Positions 1 through 10,870 of a stretch of DNA of 64,000 bases are shown here, piece after piece. Source of the DNA: Nymphalis io (taxonomy: Eukaryota > Arthropoda > Insecta > Lepidoptera > Nymphalidae); contig NC_065892.1 in assembly GCF_905147045.1 (NCBI RefSeq), forward strand, positions 13,115,501 through 13,179,500, given 5' to 3'. Below the pieces are notes generated by a model. The model ran no database searches. It saw nothing but the letters and a program-made list of their open reading frames with translations, and was not told where the DNA came from. The stretch's first letter is position 1. Every line of letters starts with the position of its first letter. Made by a program: the position numbers and the translations under genes.

Positions 1-211
1 AAATTAATATAGAAATGGACAGTTTCTCAGGAATGTAATTTCTTACAAAGCTTTCAAGGCTTTCGCCTTAAGATTAGTTCCTTTGTCTGTTAATTCATAA
101 TTAAATTCAGCCCATTTCAATCACAAAAGGAATAAAGACAAATAATGACTTCAACATTGAATTGGTACGATGTCATTGGTCGAGATCTAGAATAATCTGA
201 TTTTCATTTGA
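1..211. other. AT-rich sequence without recognised features
   Basis: I see no gene, repeat family member or strong structure between the window start and the SINE-2 head. Confidence 0.5.
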
Positions 212-466
212 CGGGCCGGTTGGCGTGGTTGGCAAATACTTACCTTCACGCCGAAGGTAGTGGGTTCGATTCGACAGACATTTGTGTGAATGAACATGCC
301 TGTTTATCCTGAGTCTTGGTGTAATTACCTATATATGTATGTATTTACAAAAGATAAGCAGTATGTGTAGTATATCAGTTGTCTGGTTTCCATAGTTCAA
401 ACTCTGCTTAGCTTGGGATCAGATGTCCGCGTGTGAATAATGTCCCAGGATATTATATTATTATTA
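212..466 (+). repeat. SINE-2, tRNA-derived SINE copy
   Basis: The head reads like a tRNA: an A-box-like TTGGCGTGGTTGG near 220-232 and a B-box-like GGTTCGATTCG near 263-273. A body follows, ending in an ATT-rich tail (tattatattattatta) at 451-466. A second copy lies reversed at 20678-20952. Compared with that copy, about 10 bases just after the B box are missing here (the 'ccacccagga' stretch), so this copy is probably no longer a good Pol III template. It is a non-coding retroposon. Confidence 0.8.
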
Positions 467-581
467 AAAATACAATGATATCAAATATTTAAATAAATAT
501 GAGTAGTTCCATAGAACAGCGTTGCATGTTTGAAGTGCATTATATAATAGAGCTATCAGCAAATCGCATGGAATACTTAAA

Positions 582-658
582 TTTAATGTTTGTTTACCTT
601 TACGACTTCTTAGATTGGAATAGACTACAAGTTATATTTTTATCTTAACTAATATCGT
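582..658. repeat. Left copy of 77-bp direct repeat flanking a SINE
   Basis: Bases 582-658 recur at 970-1046 with three substitutions that I can count (t/c, c/t, c/t). The two copies immediately flank the SINE-A copy at 659-969. This is the arrangement of a target-site duplication, but it is far longer than the 10-12 bp duplications at the other SINE-A copies here. Confidence 0.9.
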
Positions 659-969
659 ATATAGTATATAGTAACAGCCTGTTAATGTCCCACTGCTGGA
701 CTAAGGCCTCCTCTCCCTTTTGAGGAGAGGGTTTGGAGCTTATTCCACCACGCTGCTCCAATGGGGGTTGGTAGAATACACATGTGGCATAATTTCAATG
801 AAATTAGGCACATGCAGGTTTCCTCACGATGTTTTCCTTCACCGTCAAGCACGAGAAGAATTATAAACACAAATTAAGCACATGAAAATTCAGTGGTGCT
901 TGCCCGGGTTTGAACCCACGATCATCGGTTAAGATGCACGCGTTCTAACCACTAGGCCATCTCGGCTTT
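659..969 (-). repeat. SINE-A, full-length tRNA-derived SINE copy
   Basis: Read on the minus strand, it starts with aaaagccgagatggcc, has an A box TGGCCTAGTGG (949-959) and a B box GGTTCAAACCC (906-916), then a body, then a 3' end 'aggcctta..cagcagtgggac..aacaggctgttac' toward 671. That 3' end resembles the end of the RTE LINE found at 35417-35536. Full length is about 300 bp. Short ORFs inside it are an accident of the repeat and recur in every copy. The copy is flanked by a 77-bp direct repeat. Confidence 0.9.
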
Positions 970-1046
970 TTTAATGTCTGTTTACCTTTACGACTTCTTA
1001 GATTGGAATAGACTATAAGTTATATTTTTATTTTAACTAATATCGT
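970..1046. repeat. Right copy of 77-bp direct repeat flanking a SINE
   Basis: Matches 582-658 in 74 of 77 positions by eye and begins exactly where the SINE-A 5' head ends. The offset is 388 bp throughout, with no gaps. Confidence 0.9.
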
Positions 1047-2437
1047 GTGTAATAGGAATTCTCTTGATACTTTAAAATGCTTTTCGAATAATAAAATTTC
1101 TATCTTCATTTTTATAGACGTCTTTATTGTCATTAAACGATAATTCATATAGATTTAGTTTGCTTGTATGTGTTCGAATTTGGAAACCCATGTTTATAAA
1201 AGAGGCGGAAGATGATAATAATAATGTTGCCTATTTTATGTAATCTCTTAAAAAAAAACAATTTACGGGAAAAATACGGTAAGGGTAAAAACATTTTTTT
1301 TATATTTTGTAATAAGATACATTGCTAGATTTTTGTATACCGTAATTCTATATCCAAAAGAAAACGTATATATAGACGTATTGTTTACCAATTTTTAATA
1401 AGTTAATCTAATATGATTCAAGGTGTAGTGACTAGCACCACAGTTCACGCGTTCTAAATTTGAAAATGGTTGCACCAAACAAACGTATTGTATACAAAGT
1501 TTAACAAAACAAAATTTATCACTCAAAAAGCCGGTACAAAAATAAACTGAAATTCTCTGATAACTCTCTGACCGAATTTCTTCTTATCGTCGACAGACTA
1601 TAAATCTTATTGTTATCGACTTATCGAGAGTAATGACTTGTGACTCATCTTATAATTAATTATAATATAATCATAACATAATATTTTTATGTAAAGTTAT
1701 AAAATAGCTGCTATAATACTTGTGAAATGTGTTTCACAAGTAAATAACTATAATTGGTATGAACCAACTAAATTTATTTACAAGAAGAGCTGTGTTATAA
1801 TATATTAAATTCCATTTTTGGTTGCTTTTTTGAATTATTGTTATAAGAACGTATTTATAATAATTATTCTTTACTTTATTTCTTACGAATGATGTGTGTA
1901 TTTTTTTCCACGAAACCATATTTATGACTTAAATTTTAAGACGACGACGGGGTACATATTTAAAGAAAATAATATGTAATAATTGTGTCGAAAGGAATGT
2001 CAATGGGGCTTATTAATTTCAAAATATATATACAAATATCTCAGTTACAGTGTTTTTATACATTATACGATGAACTCTGAAAATATAAATATTCGATTTC
2101 AAAAGGAAAATCCGCTTTCTCGTATCTAGGGATTAACAATGGCGGATCGCTATACGTAAGCTTCTCGGAAGATGCTAATTTGTCTTTAAGCGAACTTAAT
2201 CAGACAAAAAAAAGAAGAAAATAACGAACAGCCCTTGTTAATAACGGACTAAAGGATGAGGCGACTGTTGGGGAGAGAATTTAAAAGGCAAGTAAACAGA
2301 GAAATCAGTTAGAAATTTCTTTTACCATACCGTCTAACTACAACACAGAAATCTTCATAAATATTCAATTGAATTTAATGAATACTTTATTTATATAAAT
2401 TTATATTGCGTTTTATGAATCAATTCCTAATTAAAAT
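1047..2437. other. AT-rich intergenic or intronic DNA
   Basis: Long AT-rich stretch with poly-A and poly-T runs and no open frame that looks coding. I recognise no repeat family member in it. Confidence 0.5.
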
Positions 2438-2475
2438 TGCAATAATTATATTGATCATATAATATAATTATTGCA
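2438..2475. repeat. Inverted repeat, 15-bp perfect arms
   Basis: Arms at 2438-2452 (tgcaataattatatt) and 2461-2475 are perfect reverse complements around an 8-base loop (gatcatat). It lies 8 bp from the larger palindrome at 2484-2519. Confidence 0.85.
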
Positions 2476-2483
2476 TACCAACC

Positions 2484-2519
2484 ATACTAAACTGACATAT
2501 ATATATGTCAGTTTAGTAT
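2484..2519. repeat. Perfect 36-bp palindrome without loop
   Basis: The half-site atactaaactgacatata (first 18 bases) is followed directly by its exact reverse complement; I checked all 18 base pairs. The centre is a short (AT)n run, and (TA)n tracts continue to about 2590. It is cruciform-capable. It could be a remnant of a small DNA element, or arise from replication template switching at an AT microsatellite. Confidence 0.9.
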
Positions 2520-2592
2520 ATATGTAGTTTATATATATATATGTTTGTAGTTTATATATATATATATATATATATATGTTTATATATAAACA
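2520..2592. repeat. (TA)n microsatellite, interrupted
   Basis: Two or three TA dinucleotide runs separated by 'gtttgtagtt' and similar spacers. Low complexity, no coding potential. Confidence 0.85.
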
Positions 2593-3346
2593 ATTTCCAT
2601 CTAAGTAAAAATTATAATTCTATTAATAATAGATAATTCAATATTGTAGATTGCAAAAACAACTAATTTAGATGCTTTGGGATGTTATCGCTGATTGAAC
2701 GCTTTAACGTCATTCACAGTTATTAATGCAAAAAGTTCTTTCAAAATCGATCTATTACGCTTCAAAAACGCTTAATGTATATGTTATTTAGAGTTCCGTT
2801 GTAATAACGATATAATTAAAAATCGAATTCCAATTAAGTTGCTTTATACAATGAATATAAGTGATTCTTAAATATAATAACCATTCCTTAAAAAAAACTA
2901 TTCGCGGTACCAAGCCAGTTCTTACCTTTTTATCCAAATTAATAGAACAGTAGTACAAAAAATGTTACAATATGTAAGTAAAAAAATTAGATTGTTATTG
3001 TTACGAACGACGACCCCTCATTAATATTAATCATTATTAATTATAAACTATGGACTTCAAAGTACTTTGTAATTAGACTTTGTGCTTTGTCGGTATACAT
3101 TTGATCTATGAAAGTTTTTAATGAATTTTAAAATAAATTTTCAAATTCTGCTTAGGTCCAATTCAAACTTTTTAAAAACGTTTTCAAATAAATAAAAAAT
3201 GCTATTCATGCTAAAAAATGTTTAACGTCAATGTGTCAAATAAAAAATGTCAGAAAAAAAAATATCAAAAACAAAACAAAAACTCACAGGATAAATATAA
3301 AATCCGAATCGTGCGAACACTATGAATTAATATTCCACAGAATCCT
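2593..3346. other. AT-rich sequence without recognised features
   Basis: Nothing recognisable beyond poly-A runs such as those near 3180-3290. Confidence 0.5.
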
Positions 3347-4060
3347 ATGTATTCAGTAAGTTATGGTAAACAGTTCTATTCACATCACACTAGTAACAAA
3401 TCAAGTTTCACTTCACGTATGCAAATGACACCAATGAAAACAGTTTCCACAAATTCGCGCTTACGAGAACGGAACCAATCGGGAAGCCGACACGTCCGAC
3501 CCTCACCGATGCCGCGTTTCGACTGCCTTAACTGTTTGGACCAGAGGGGAATTGGGAATGGTGGGGGCTGGGACGGGGTAAAGGGAGACTCCAACTGAGG
3601 AGATAACTTTTGATCTTTTTGGTACCGAAGATTTTTAATGACACACTCACATCTGGATATTCGAAAGAAAAAGTGCACGTCAGCCCTAAGTGTTAATGCA
3701 TGTCAAGGGCTCAGTGGAAACGATGTGTTAGAAAATTTGAAGCGAAGGTTGCGGGTGACATATTTAAAAATAGCCCAAAATAAAATGCGAAGATAAACGC
3801 GGCGAAATTAACGGTAAAATGTTGCGATAGTAACAAAAAACGTTTTGGGCGAGATTAAAATCTCTTCATACGAATATTGGACGGAGATCAAGATGGAATA
3901 TTGCGTCGTATTCTTCCGTATTATTTTCACATCATCGCAGACGTCTCGGGGCAGATATTGCACAAGGCAGTTTTTGTCGTAGCCCCGCACATGTCAGGGG
4001 TAGTACAAAAGGCTCAGGAACAGAGCAGGTACAAAGAATCCTAACCCCGCTTCAAGTTAC
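3347..4060. other. GC-richer unique block of unknown function
   Basis: Visibly richer in G+C than its neighbours, most of all at 3470-3600 (aggggaattgggaatggtgg and similar). Frames are open on both strands here (plus 3347-3598, minus 3385-3678), which usually reflects base composition rather than coding. I recognise no protein domain. A possible donor-like 'ggggtaaag' at about 3576 is not paired with a good acceptor. It could be a conserved regulatory element, a terminal exon of unknown type, or a decayed transposon. Confidence 0.3.
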
Positions 4061-4369
4061 AACGGATTCATAGATTAATGACGGGAACATTGTGGAGTTA
4101 AGAACCCAAAAATTTACAACTGCATTGTATTTTACGTGTAACAAAAGGGCACAAAAGGTCGGATCGGCTTCTGTTATTAACGTATCGTTTATCGGTTCCC
4201 TGATTCTCGCACTTTTGAGTAATACGAGATCTATTATATTTGAAGATTTCTTTATTTGTAATTATTCCATACATATGTTTTGAGGGCGGACCATTAACAA
4301 CTAGCTTACTTTTTCTGTTTAATATATTTTTAATAAGGCATATCCAAAAGTAAATATCAAAAATAAATA

Positions 4370-4668
4370 TTTTTTTTTTTTTTTTATAGAATAGGAAGGC
4401 GGACGAGCATATGGGCCACCTGATGGTAAGTGGTCACCAACGCTCTTAGGCATTAGCATTGTAAGAAATGTCAACCATCGCTTACATATCCAATGCGCCA
4501 CCAACCTTGGGAACTAAGATTTTATGTCCCTTGTGCCTGTAATTACACTGGCTCACTCACCCTTCAAACCGGAACACAACAATATCAAGTATTGCTGTTT
4601 TGCGGTAGAATATCTGATGAGTGGGTGGTACCTACCCAGACGAGCTTGCACAAAGCCCTACCATCAGT
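4370..4668 (-). repeat. A-tailed lepidopteran element (Metulj-like SINE), near full length
   Basis: On the minus strand it runs from 'tgatggtagggctttgtgc' through 'gtctgggtaggtaccaccc', 'gtgttccggtttgaagggtg' and 'ggtggcccatatgctcgtcc' to a poly-A tail (the plus-strand T run at 4370-4385). The flanks agtaaatatcaa (4349-4360) and agtaaatttcaa (4666-4677) look like a 12-bp target duplication with one difference. It is almost identical to the copy at 41423-41722. I place it with Metulj-type SINEs of butterflies from memory, so the name is tentative. Copies in the window share the A tail. I did not find a convincing tRNA-like promoter in it. Confidence 0.85.
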
Positions 4669-4793
4669 AAATTTCAACCAAGTACAGTTTTTGGCTGTTT
4701 TATACCGACATTTCAAAACCTAAGGTGCAATTATTCAAAAATTCGATAAAAATATATTTTCCGTCCCAAATCGTTCGTAAATAATTTTTTAAA

Positions 4794-4870
4794 GTTCATT
4801 ACTCAACGACGCTCTGGACTTCAACCGTCATCTGTCATCGCTGGCTATCTGCGGTGTACCTTTATGTTCC
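4794..4870. repeat. Diverged direct repeat, first unit
   Basis: 'gttcattactcaacgacgct' at about 4795, followed by 'ccgtcatctgtcatcgc', recurs in the same order at 5023-5105. The units are clearly related but diverged. No family recognised. Confidence 0.7.
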
Positions 4871-5022
4871 TTTGTCTTCAAATAAGTGACAAAAAAAAAC
4901 AATTAAATAACAAAATGAAAATTGTAAATAAATTCAAATTTAGAACGAAATAGAAACAAAATTAATTGGCAGTAGTTTAAATAAAAGCTTTCCAAAGTCA
5001 TTGTAATGAGTAATGTTCGAAT

Positions 5023-5105
5023 GTTCATTACTCAGCGACGCCCCGGAGTTTACCCGTCATCTGTCATCGCCGTCTCAGCGGCGTTGTCTATAATGGCCCT
5101 ATGCT
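5023..5105. repeat. Diverged direct repeat, second unit
   Basis: Carries 'gttcattactcagcgacgcc' and 'ccgtcatctgtcatcgcc', as at 4794-4870, about 230 bp downstream in the same orientation. It may be an internal or terminal duplication of an unclassified element. Confidence 0.7.
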
Positions 5106-5515
5106 CACTTATCTAGACATTCGAGTGTGAAATGCTAAAATTTAGATAACGGTATAGTCGGTATTTGTTTGTACGCTTGTTCAAACCTTGGACGTCTGTT
5201 AAGCGTACCGCAAAAGTGTGCGCGTAAATATTAAGCGTTATATGAATATTCAATCAGATAAGCAATAAAACAAAATCTTCTATCAGTTTAATTTTTTTCA
5301 ATGTCATTAGACATGTCTTTTTACGAAGAAACTATATTTGGACGTCAATTATGCCAATTCAAAATGTGAGTGGTCCATCATTATTGATTATTCTGTGAAA
5401 TACGAAAAAAAACTGTTATCTTTGAGTCTTCAAATATAAATTATATTTCAAATCAAATATAAATTAAATGAGATATTTCATTTCTAGATCTAATGAGACA
5501 TTTCTTTCTATTTAG

Positions 5516-5858
5516 TTGATATGCCAGCTTATAAGCTTACAGATCCTGAGGTGCTAACTCTGTTCGGGCTATTAAAAAGTTACTGGGTGTTTTGTCAATA
5601 TAGTCTCAGTAATTCTGGAGTCTTAAAATTATGAAAAAGTTCTTAAAAAAAGATTTAGCAAGTAAATAAAGCTTGTGACTTAGTCTTGTACCTGAATTCC
5701 ACCCCGTTGTGTCAAATTTGCCGTTCCATAGGATTTTGAGAGTAATGAAATAGTAAGTACATTTGTGTATGTGCACTCACTTGTAAGCAGTTGGCTTCTC
5801 AAGAGATAGTTTTTTTTTCAGAATAGCTGAAATCAGTCAAGATGTCACCATCATTACC
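5516..5858 (+). repeat. SINE-3, diverged tRNA-derived SINE copy
   Basis: The order of blocks matches the other SINE-3 copies: 'ataagcttacagatcctgag' (tRNA-like head), 'tcgggctattaaaaa', 'tctcagtaattctggag', 'ggattttgagagtaatgaa', 'gcactcacttgtaagc', 'gcagttggcttctc', then 'tgaaatcagtcaagatgtca' and a short (atc)n end, 'ccatcatta'. It is older than the SINE-A copies, with many substitutions and small insertions. Confidence 0.65.
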
Positions 5859-6111
5859 TTCATATATATTGAAACTGTGTTGAAAATAATGACCGTAGTT
5901 GACATTAATATCGATATGTGGATCAAAAGTATTATTTCGAAAATATTATTGCCTTTTCGATATCATCGGCATCATGCTTTATGAATTTTAATAAAGCTTG
6001 GCTTTGTATCAGCATAATATAAAATAACTTTGATTCGCAAATCAAAGACATGCCACAACGTTGACAAAGTTTAGTCGCAGAGAGCTCTTTGAATAAAAGT
6101 AAAACTCACCG

Positions 6112-6400
6112 CTTGACTAAGACCTCACCTTATTTTTAGAAGATGGCTTGGAGCTTCATTGCGTGTCGATTTGTCACAATGTTAACGAATAAATTTTGTG
6201 TAATAAATAAAGATTGCGAGATGATTTTTATCCAAGATGAAAATTCCTCAATATGTTTTCCTTAATTACCAGGTATCACATGAATAACAAACGAAAATTA
6301 AGCACGTTAAAACTAGACAATCAGTTATGATTACCCGGTTTTAAACTTACACTCTTCGGCTAAGGTTTACATATTCTAACCACTGCGCCATCGCTGCTCT
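6112..6400 (-). repeat. SINE-A relative, old copy
   Basis: Blocks in SINE-A order on the minus strand: head 'gatggcgcagtggttagaat' (plus strand, near 6373-6392, 'ttctaaccactgcgccatc'), a B-box relic 'acccggttttaaac', 'aaattaagcacg', 'atgttttcctt', 'ttggagcttcatt' and 'actaagacctcacc'. The middle holds an AT-rich insertion (6185-6212) that recurs at 29034-29061. The decay suggests an old insertion. Confidence 0.65.
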
Positions 6401-7033
6401 AAGTTTTCGCCTCGTTTCAATAACGTGTGGTATTTTGCCTAAAATAAATTGTAACACAAATACCAGAAAGCGAATTTTATTGGTAACAACTTTAACCCTT
6501 TGACTCGCTTTTTGTAAGCTCCGGGTGGTGTTTTTTTGGTCGATCTTAACTATCTTACTTATGATTTTAACAGCCGGTTCTTTCTCAACTGCAGGCCATA
6601 TGCGTACACCCGTTGAGATCGCAATCTCGTTTGTAGCCTCAAGGAATTTATCACCTACAATCGTGTATTTAAATTTCATAATTACTACTGATAAGAGTTT
6701 AACAAGTGATATTTTTTGAGATTCCTCTGATGTTTTTTTTATTTTTTATTTTTTCCGTTCAAGGCTTGTAAGATTGTTTTTTTATTGGTATTTTTGATTT
6801 ATAGCCTAGCCGGTATTATTTTTACATACTTTAATGAATTTTTGCACGTTAGTGTCGAATGAATAAAACCTCTTCAAGATGTTATTTGATAAAATATTGA
6901 AATTTCGTCACTTTCTCTGATAGTATACGGTATAATTAGTCAATAGCTCAGATTTGTCACATTTTTGATAAAAGTTCCATTTGTTTTCTTACATTAAATA
7001 TCTACTCTTTATTTTAGTTATATTTTGAAACTA
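6401..7033. other. AT-rich DNA with weak open frames
   Basis: A minus-strand frame of 110 codons spans 6347-6679 but starts inside the old SINE-A copy and shows no domain, so I do not call a gene. Nothing else is recognised. Confidence 0.4.
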
Positions 7034-7172
7034 ATCTCCGTTGGCAGTTTCGCTTGCGTGTGAGGGGGAGGAGCATGTCTTTTTCTGTACCTCTGACAAC
7101 GTGTATGTAAAATTTCATGACGATCCATTGAGAAGTTCAGACGTAATGCCGTAATAAACAAATAAATAAACT
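7034..7172 (+). repeat. Dispersed lepidopteran 'family D' fragment
   Basis: Ends with 'aaaatttcatgacgatcca' followed by 'aagttcagacgtaatgccgt' and 'aataaacaaataaataaac'. This is the typical 3' part of a very common lepidopteran repeat ('aaatttcatNNNgatcggtt..cgtgaaagcgtaacaaac'). I do not know its class for certain. Other pieces lie at 23291, 25958, 40794, 55264 and 61781. Confidence 0.6.
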
Positions 7173-8309
7173 AAATTTAAAAAGAGTACATATTTTAAAA
7201 ATATTATATAGGATAGTATCGGATCGGATACAATTTCAAAACATTGCAAATTCTTTCAGAAATTTTAATTTTTTTTTTAATTAAAAGTTATTGACCGCTA
7301 CTTTTTCATACAGGTGAAAATATTTTTAAGCTTACGACTTTCTTTAACCATACGTGTTAAGGATGTCCGTCTGTCAACGTCGATGCCTTGAAGAGATAAA
7401 CAAATTATCTCTAATGTAATCGATATGCCATAATTTAATCAATTAAAATTCTTGGTACTTGTAATGAAACGGTAATTCCTTTGTAATTAATATTCGTATG
7501 GCGACGTCTTCATAATTATGTTTATGAGGTGAAATAATTTATATTTTTATCTCGAATACCAACTTTCTCTTTATGATTTAGTTGTAAGATAAACGGAATT
7601 TAATATACTAATTTTTTATATAAACTACACCTTTTATAAATTATACTTAAAATATTTTAAGTAATAATATTGTGTAAAATAAAATCAAATGAGCTGAAAG
7701 TCGAGAGATTTAATAGTAGCCATTGAAGATCCACTATCCGTCCATCCAGATTCATCACCAGATAAACTTAATGATACCAAATTAACTATATTGACAAACG
7801 AATTACATATATGTACTTGCAAGGCTTAAAATCGATACAACTATAAACATAAGTGTAGGTTAAAGTTTTCCCAGATTAGTTTAAATATAGACGTACATCT
7901 ATGTACTTATGTACAAGTTATAATTGCGATTTATTAATAAGATATACTGTTTTCGGTGTTATTATTTTGTTCCTTAACTTCCTTTAATTGGTAAACTTTT
8001 AATTTAAAAGTGTTTTTAAGAAGCTTTATTGTTTTAATTTAATAAAGCAGATTCCTAATAAAATTAAAATAATTTTTGAATATTTGAATTTTTTTAATAT
8101 TCTATTAAATTAATTAAATTTTAAGCTTTAAGCAACAGTTCGGAACAGATTATATTCTGAAATAGATAATAATTAAATACAATTAAATAATATTTATACA
8201 TTGAATGGAATAGTAGTTGAAGAATTTTATTATAAGAGTGAACATCTTGCCCAAGGAAGGATGAAATGACTTTGGGGTAACCGAAACCGGGTGCTATGTA
8301 GTGCATATA
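7173..8309. other. AT-rich sequence without recognised features
   Basis: No recognisable element. A small 'ggatagtatcggatcggata' near 7211 is a local repeat of gga/tcgg units. Confidence 0.45.
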
Positions 8310-8391
8310 TCAGCTTATCGCCGTCCACTGCTGGACAAAAGTCTCCCCCATAGAACGCAAACTATCGGCTACCCGTCGGCACATCTGGGAG
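8310..8391 (-). pseudogene. 3' end of RTE-type LINE ORF, truncated relic
   Basis: On the minus strand the frame reads SLRSMGETFVQQWTAIS followed by a stop (TGA at 8312-8310). This matches the C-terminal motif GEAYVQQWTTIG of the better-preserved fragment at 35417-35536. Only the last 20 to 30 codons are recognisable and the 5' part is missing, as expected for a 5'-truncated retroposon. Catalytic domains are absent. Confidence 0.7.
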
Positions 8392-9639
8392 TATGTTTAT
8401 TTATTTAAAAAAAAAAACCTAGTGCAGATTGATACAATTTTAGCCGAATCCGCTTAGATGTTGAGTAATACTGTCACATAAACTGTTTTCTTCGCTTACT
8501 TACATATTTAATAAAAAGGAAACAGTTTGTTTCAAATTATTTGCAAAAAACCTACACATAAGTAATTATGCAAATTTTAATCACAACAAAATTACAGAGA
8601 ATTTCTATAGATTTAATAAAAAATAGTAATTTCGTAGCTAAATTGGGTGTTGTTCGAGCGTCCTGAGTTTCTTGTCTTTTTATTCGCTGCAAAATATTCG
8701 GAGATAATTAAAAGTCTCCTCGTTGATTGCTTTCCTTAGCTTCTTTAATCCCGGCATGCTAATTAATCTATACAAATTGTAGGCTCTAACCGCCCTTCTG
8801 ATTGCCTCTGACCGCTGCGCTTGGTAGATGGTATCTGGACTGCGTTTACTCGTTTTAATGATACAACTTTATTTAAATAAACCAGAAGTATCATGTTTTG
8901 TTAATTGAAAACATTATTGGATATTATTTTAAATACATTATTAAATATATAATATTGCATTTAATACGGATTATTATTAACTTTTTATCAGATTTTTGCA
9001 ACTTTAAGGCGTTTATATTTTTGTGTCGCAATAGTGACTTGTTCAAGTATTGAATCTTAAAACAAGTGAATTATTTAAGAAAACGTTTGGTTTTATTTAT
9101 AACCATACCATAACAGAAAGCTTCTTAAAAAGTTGTTCATCTAAAAGTTATAAGCAAATAGACAAGTTAAAAAAACGATGTTTCTTTTGTCGGTTTTTCT
9201 GAAATGTTTTCTCTTCGAACCGGTTTTTTTTATTTTAACTATCAATGGAAAGTAAACAAGGAAAAAAATATTTTAAATTTATTTCTATGACAGATTCCAT
9301 AAATATTTTATACAAAAAATTAAAAAAATAAATTGACCTACATTAAATTGCCTAATTCATGATGAGTCAGAAGATACATTGATTGTAAATCAAGAAAAGA
9401 AAATTAGAGCTTAATTATATATTATTATAATCTACTTTAAAATTTTAAATTGTGATGCTTTAAGATAACAAAATATGCAAAAATATAAATAAATTTTAAA
9501 TAAAACGTAAATCAAAATAATAGAAAACATTAAAGCACACCATGGACAGGATTGCACTGTCTACAGAGTATGATTATTTATTAAAAAAAAAACACAGTCA
9601 ATCCACTTTTCCATTCATTATATCCATTTCAAAATTACA
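8392..9639. other. AT-rich sequence, no gene recognised
   Basis: Contains a slightly GC-richer patch at 8660-8850 ('ccgcccttctgattgcctct' and neighbours) without a supported feature. The remainder is AT-rich. Confidence 0.4.
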
Positions 9640-9882
9640 ATGTATTTAGATATTCCTCTGGATGAAGTCATTGCCGGAATCTATTCTATTGTTATGCACG
9701 AAGCGTTCCACCTTTACTCATCCGCCGTCGCGTGTCGGTGCACTGCTATCAAGAATTTCTTCACGCTCAATGCATTGTACCCACGTTATAACCAATTTGC
9801 TGAGCTGAAAGAATTGCGAACATGTCCTGCAGAATTTTATTGCTGTGGGCAGGGTCATTGCTTTGAAGCCTTCAATTCATAA
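9640..9882. other. GC-richer block, possible transposase relic
   Basis: This 243-bp block is less AT-rich than its flanks. The plus strand is open for 80 codons from an ATG at 9640, without a domain I recognise. On the minus strand a frame reads FFQLSKLVITWVQCIEREE. Its spacing of FF, KLV, W and CIE recalls the C-terminal end of mariner-like transposases (FF..GI.KLV.RW..CIE..G.Y). That likeness is weak and I could not test it. If right, this is the end of a decayed transposase on the minus strand. If not, it is a unique block of unknown role. Confidence 0.3.
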
Positions 9883-10739
9883 ATGTTATTTATAGACTGG
9901 AAGTCTGCTATTTTGTTCTCTTCGTGAAATAATAAAAATATATAAGTAGTCTGTGAATGTGCTAGACAAAGATATGGCTTAGGAGAAGAATTCCTTTTGT
10001 TCTTGATGTTTGAAGATAATTTGTTCGAAAATTATGAAATTTCTTATAAATATTTTATTCAAATTTAAAACAAATAAGCCTATCCTTTTGAAAAAATATT
10101 TGTAATCTAAAGACGTTTTTGGATCATTCTTGTTTTCTATTTAATCTAATGGTTGGTGATCCAAAAAGAAAAAGAGTGTTAACTTTTTCTTTAAAACGGA
10201 TTGTTAGTGATTCCATTTGAAAGGTATCTGACAGAATCACAAACAGTTAACGGTCAAGAAGCATCAAATCGTGACTATAGGTGATGCAACGCCATTGAAA
10301 CGTCTAATAAATTAAAATATTAGTTAGGGGCCCGAGAAAGCGTACGCAGTCGTATCGTAAGTAGGCCTTTAACCAATTGATATTATTTGTTTAATAGAGA
10401 CCTCACGATTTCATTAATACACTTCGAAATTAATATATTTGTTGTCTAAAGGTTGCAATTTGTTGTCTCTGTCTGTATTTATAAATATAATTTATATTTT
10501 AATTAATAAATACGTTATGTAAGTTTATTAATAGTATATAAATAATGTGTGTACGTTTTTTGGTATTTTTACGTATTTAGTCATTATAATTATCCTCTGA
10601 AACAAAGTCCACGGCGACCAACCTCAAGAACTAATCATCTCATCTCAGGAGATAATATTACATAGATCACTTACGATACGCTATTTATTCAGTTATAGTG
10701 TGATAGGACGCTAATCCTATTTGACTGAGAGATCAGATG
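9883..10739. other. AT-rich sequence without recognised features
   Basis: No repeat or gene recognised. A moderately GC-rich patch near 10600-10730 has no supported function. Confidence 0.4.
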
Positions 10740-10870
10740 TTTTCTAAAGTACGAAAGTGTAACCCTCTAAAATTCTTAGGCCCGGGTTGATCCTACATTA
10801 ATTTTATATCAGTTTGCCTCGGGATTTGATGCCTGGACATTATGACCTGCAGAGGCAAAGTTGCAAGGCT
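10740..10870 (+). repeat. Possible old tRNA-derived SINE fragment
   Basis: 'ggcccgggttgatcctacat' at about 10781 resembles a tRNA B-box region (GGTTCGATCC), followed by 'cctcgggatttgatgcctgg'. The likeness is limited and the ends are not defined. Confidence 0.3.

Noticed and set aside
682..870. Open frames inside SINE-A copies (also 22145-22393, 27902-28084, 28007-28291, 52801-53076)
   Set aside because: They translate the same repeat in different copies and strands. The similarity between them reflects the SINE, not a protein family.
2520..2592. (TA)n tract as centromeric or satellite DNA
   Set aside because: Only about 70 bp, with interruptions and no higher-order tandem array.
3347..3678. 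Overlapping frames on both strands as a small gene
   Set aside because: Frames open on both strands in a GC-richer patch are expected by composition, and no domain or splice pattern supports either.
4493..4723. Open frames inside A-tailed elements (also 24441-24683, 41483-41812, 49012-49212)
   Set aside because: The shared peptide string (RHQPWELRFYVPC and similar) comes from the repeat and is out of frame or broken in other copies.
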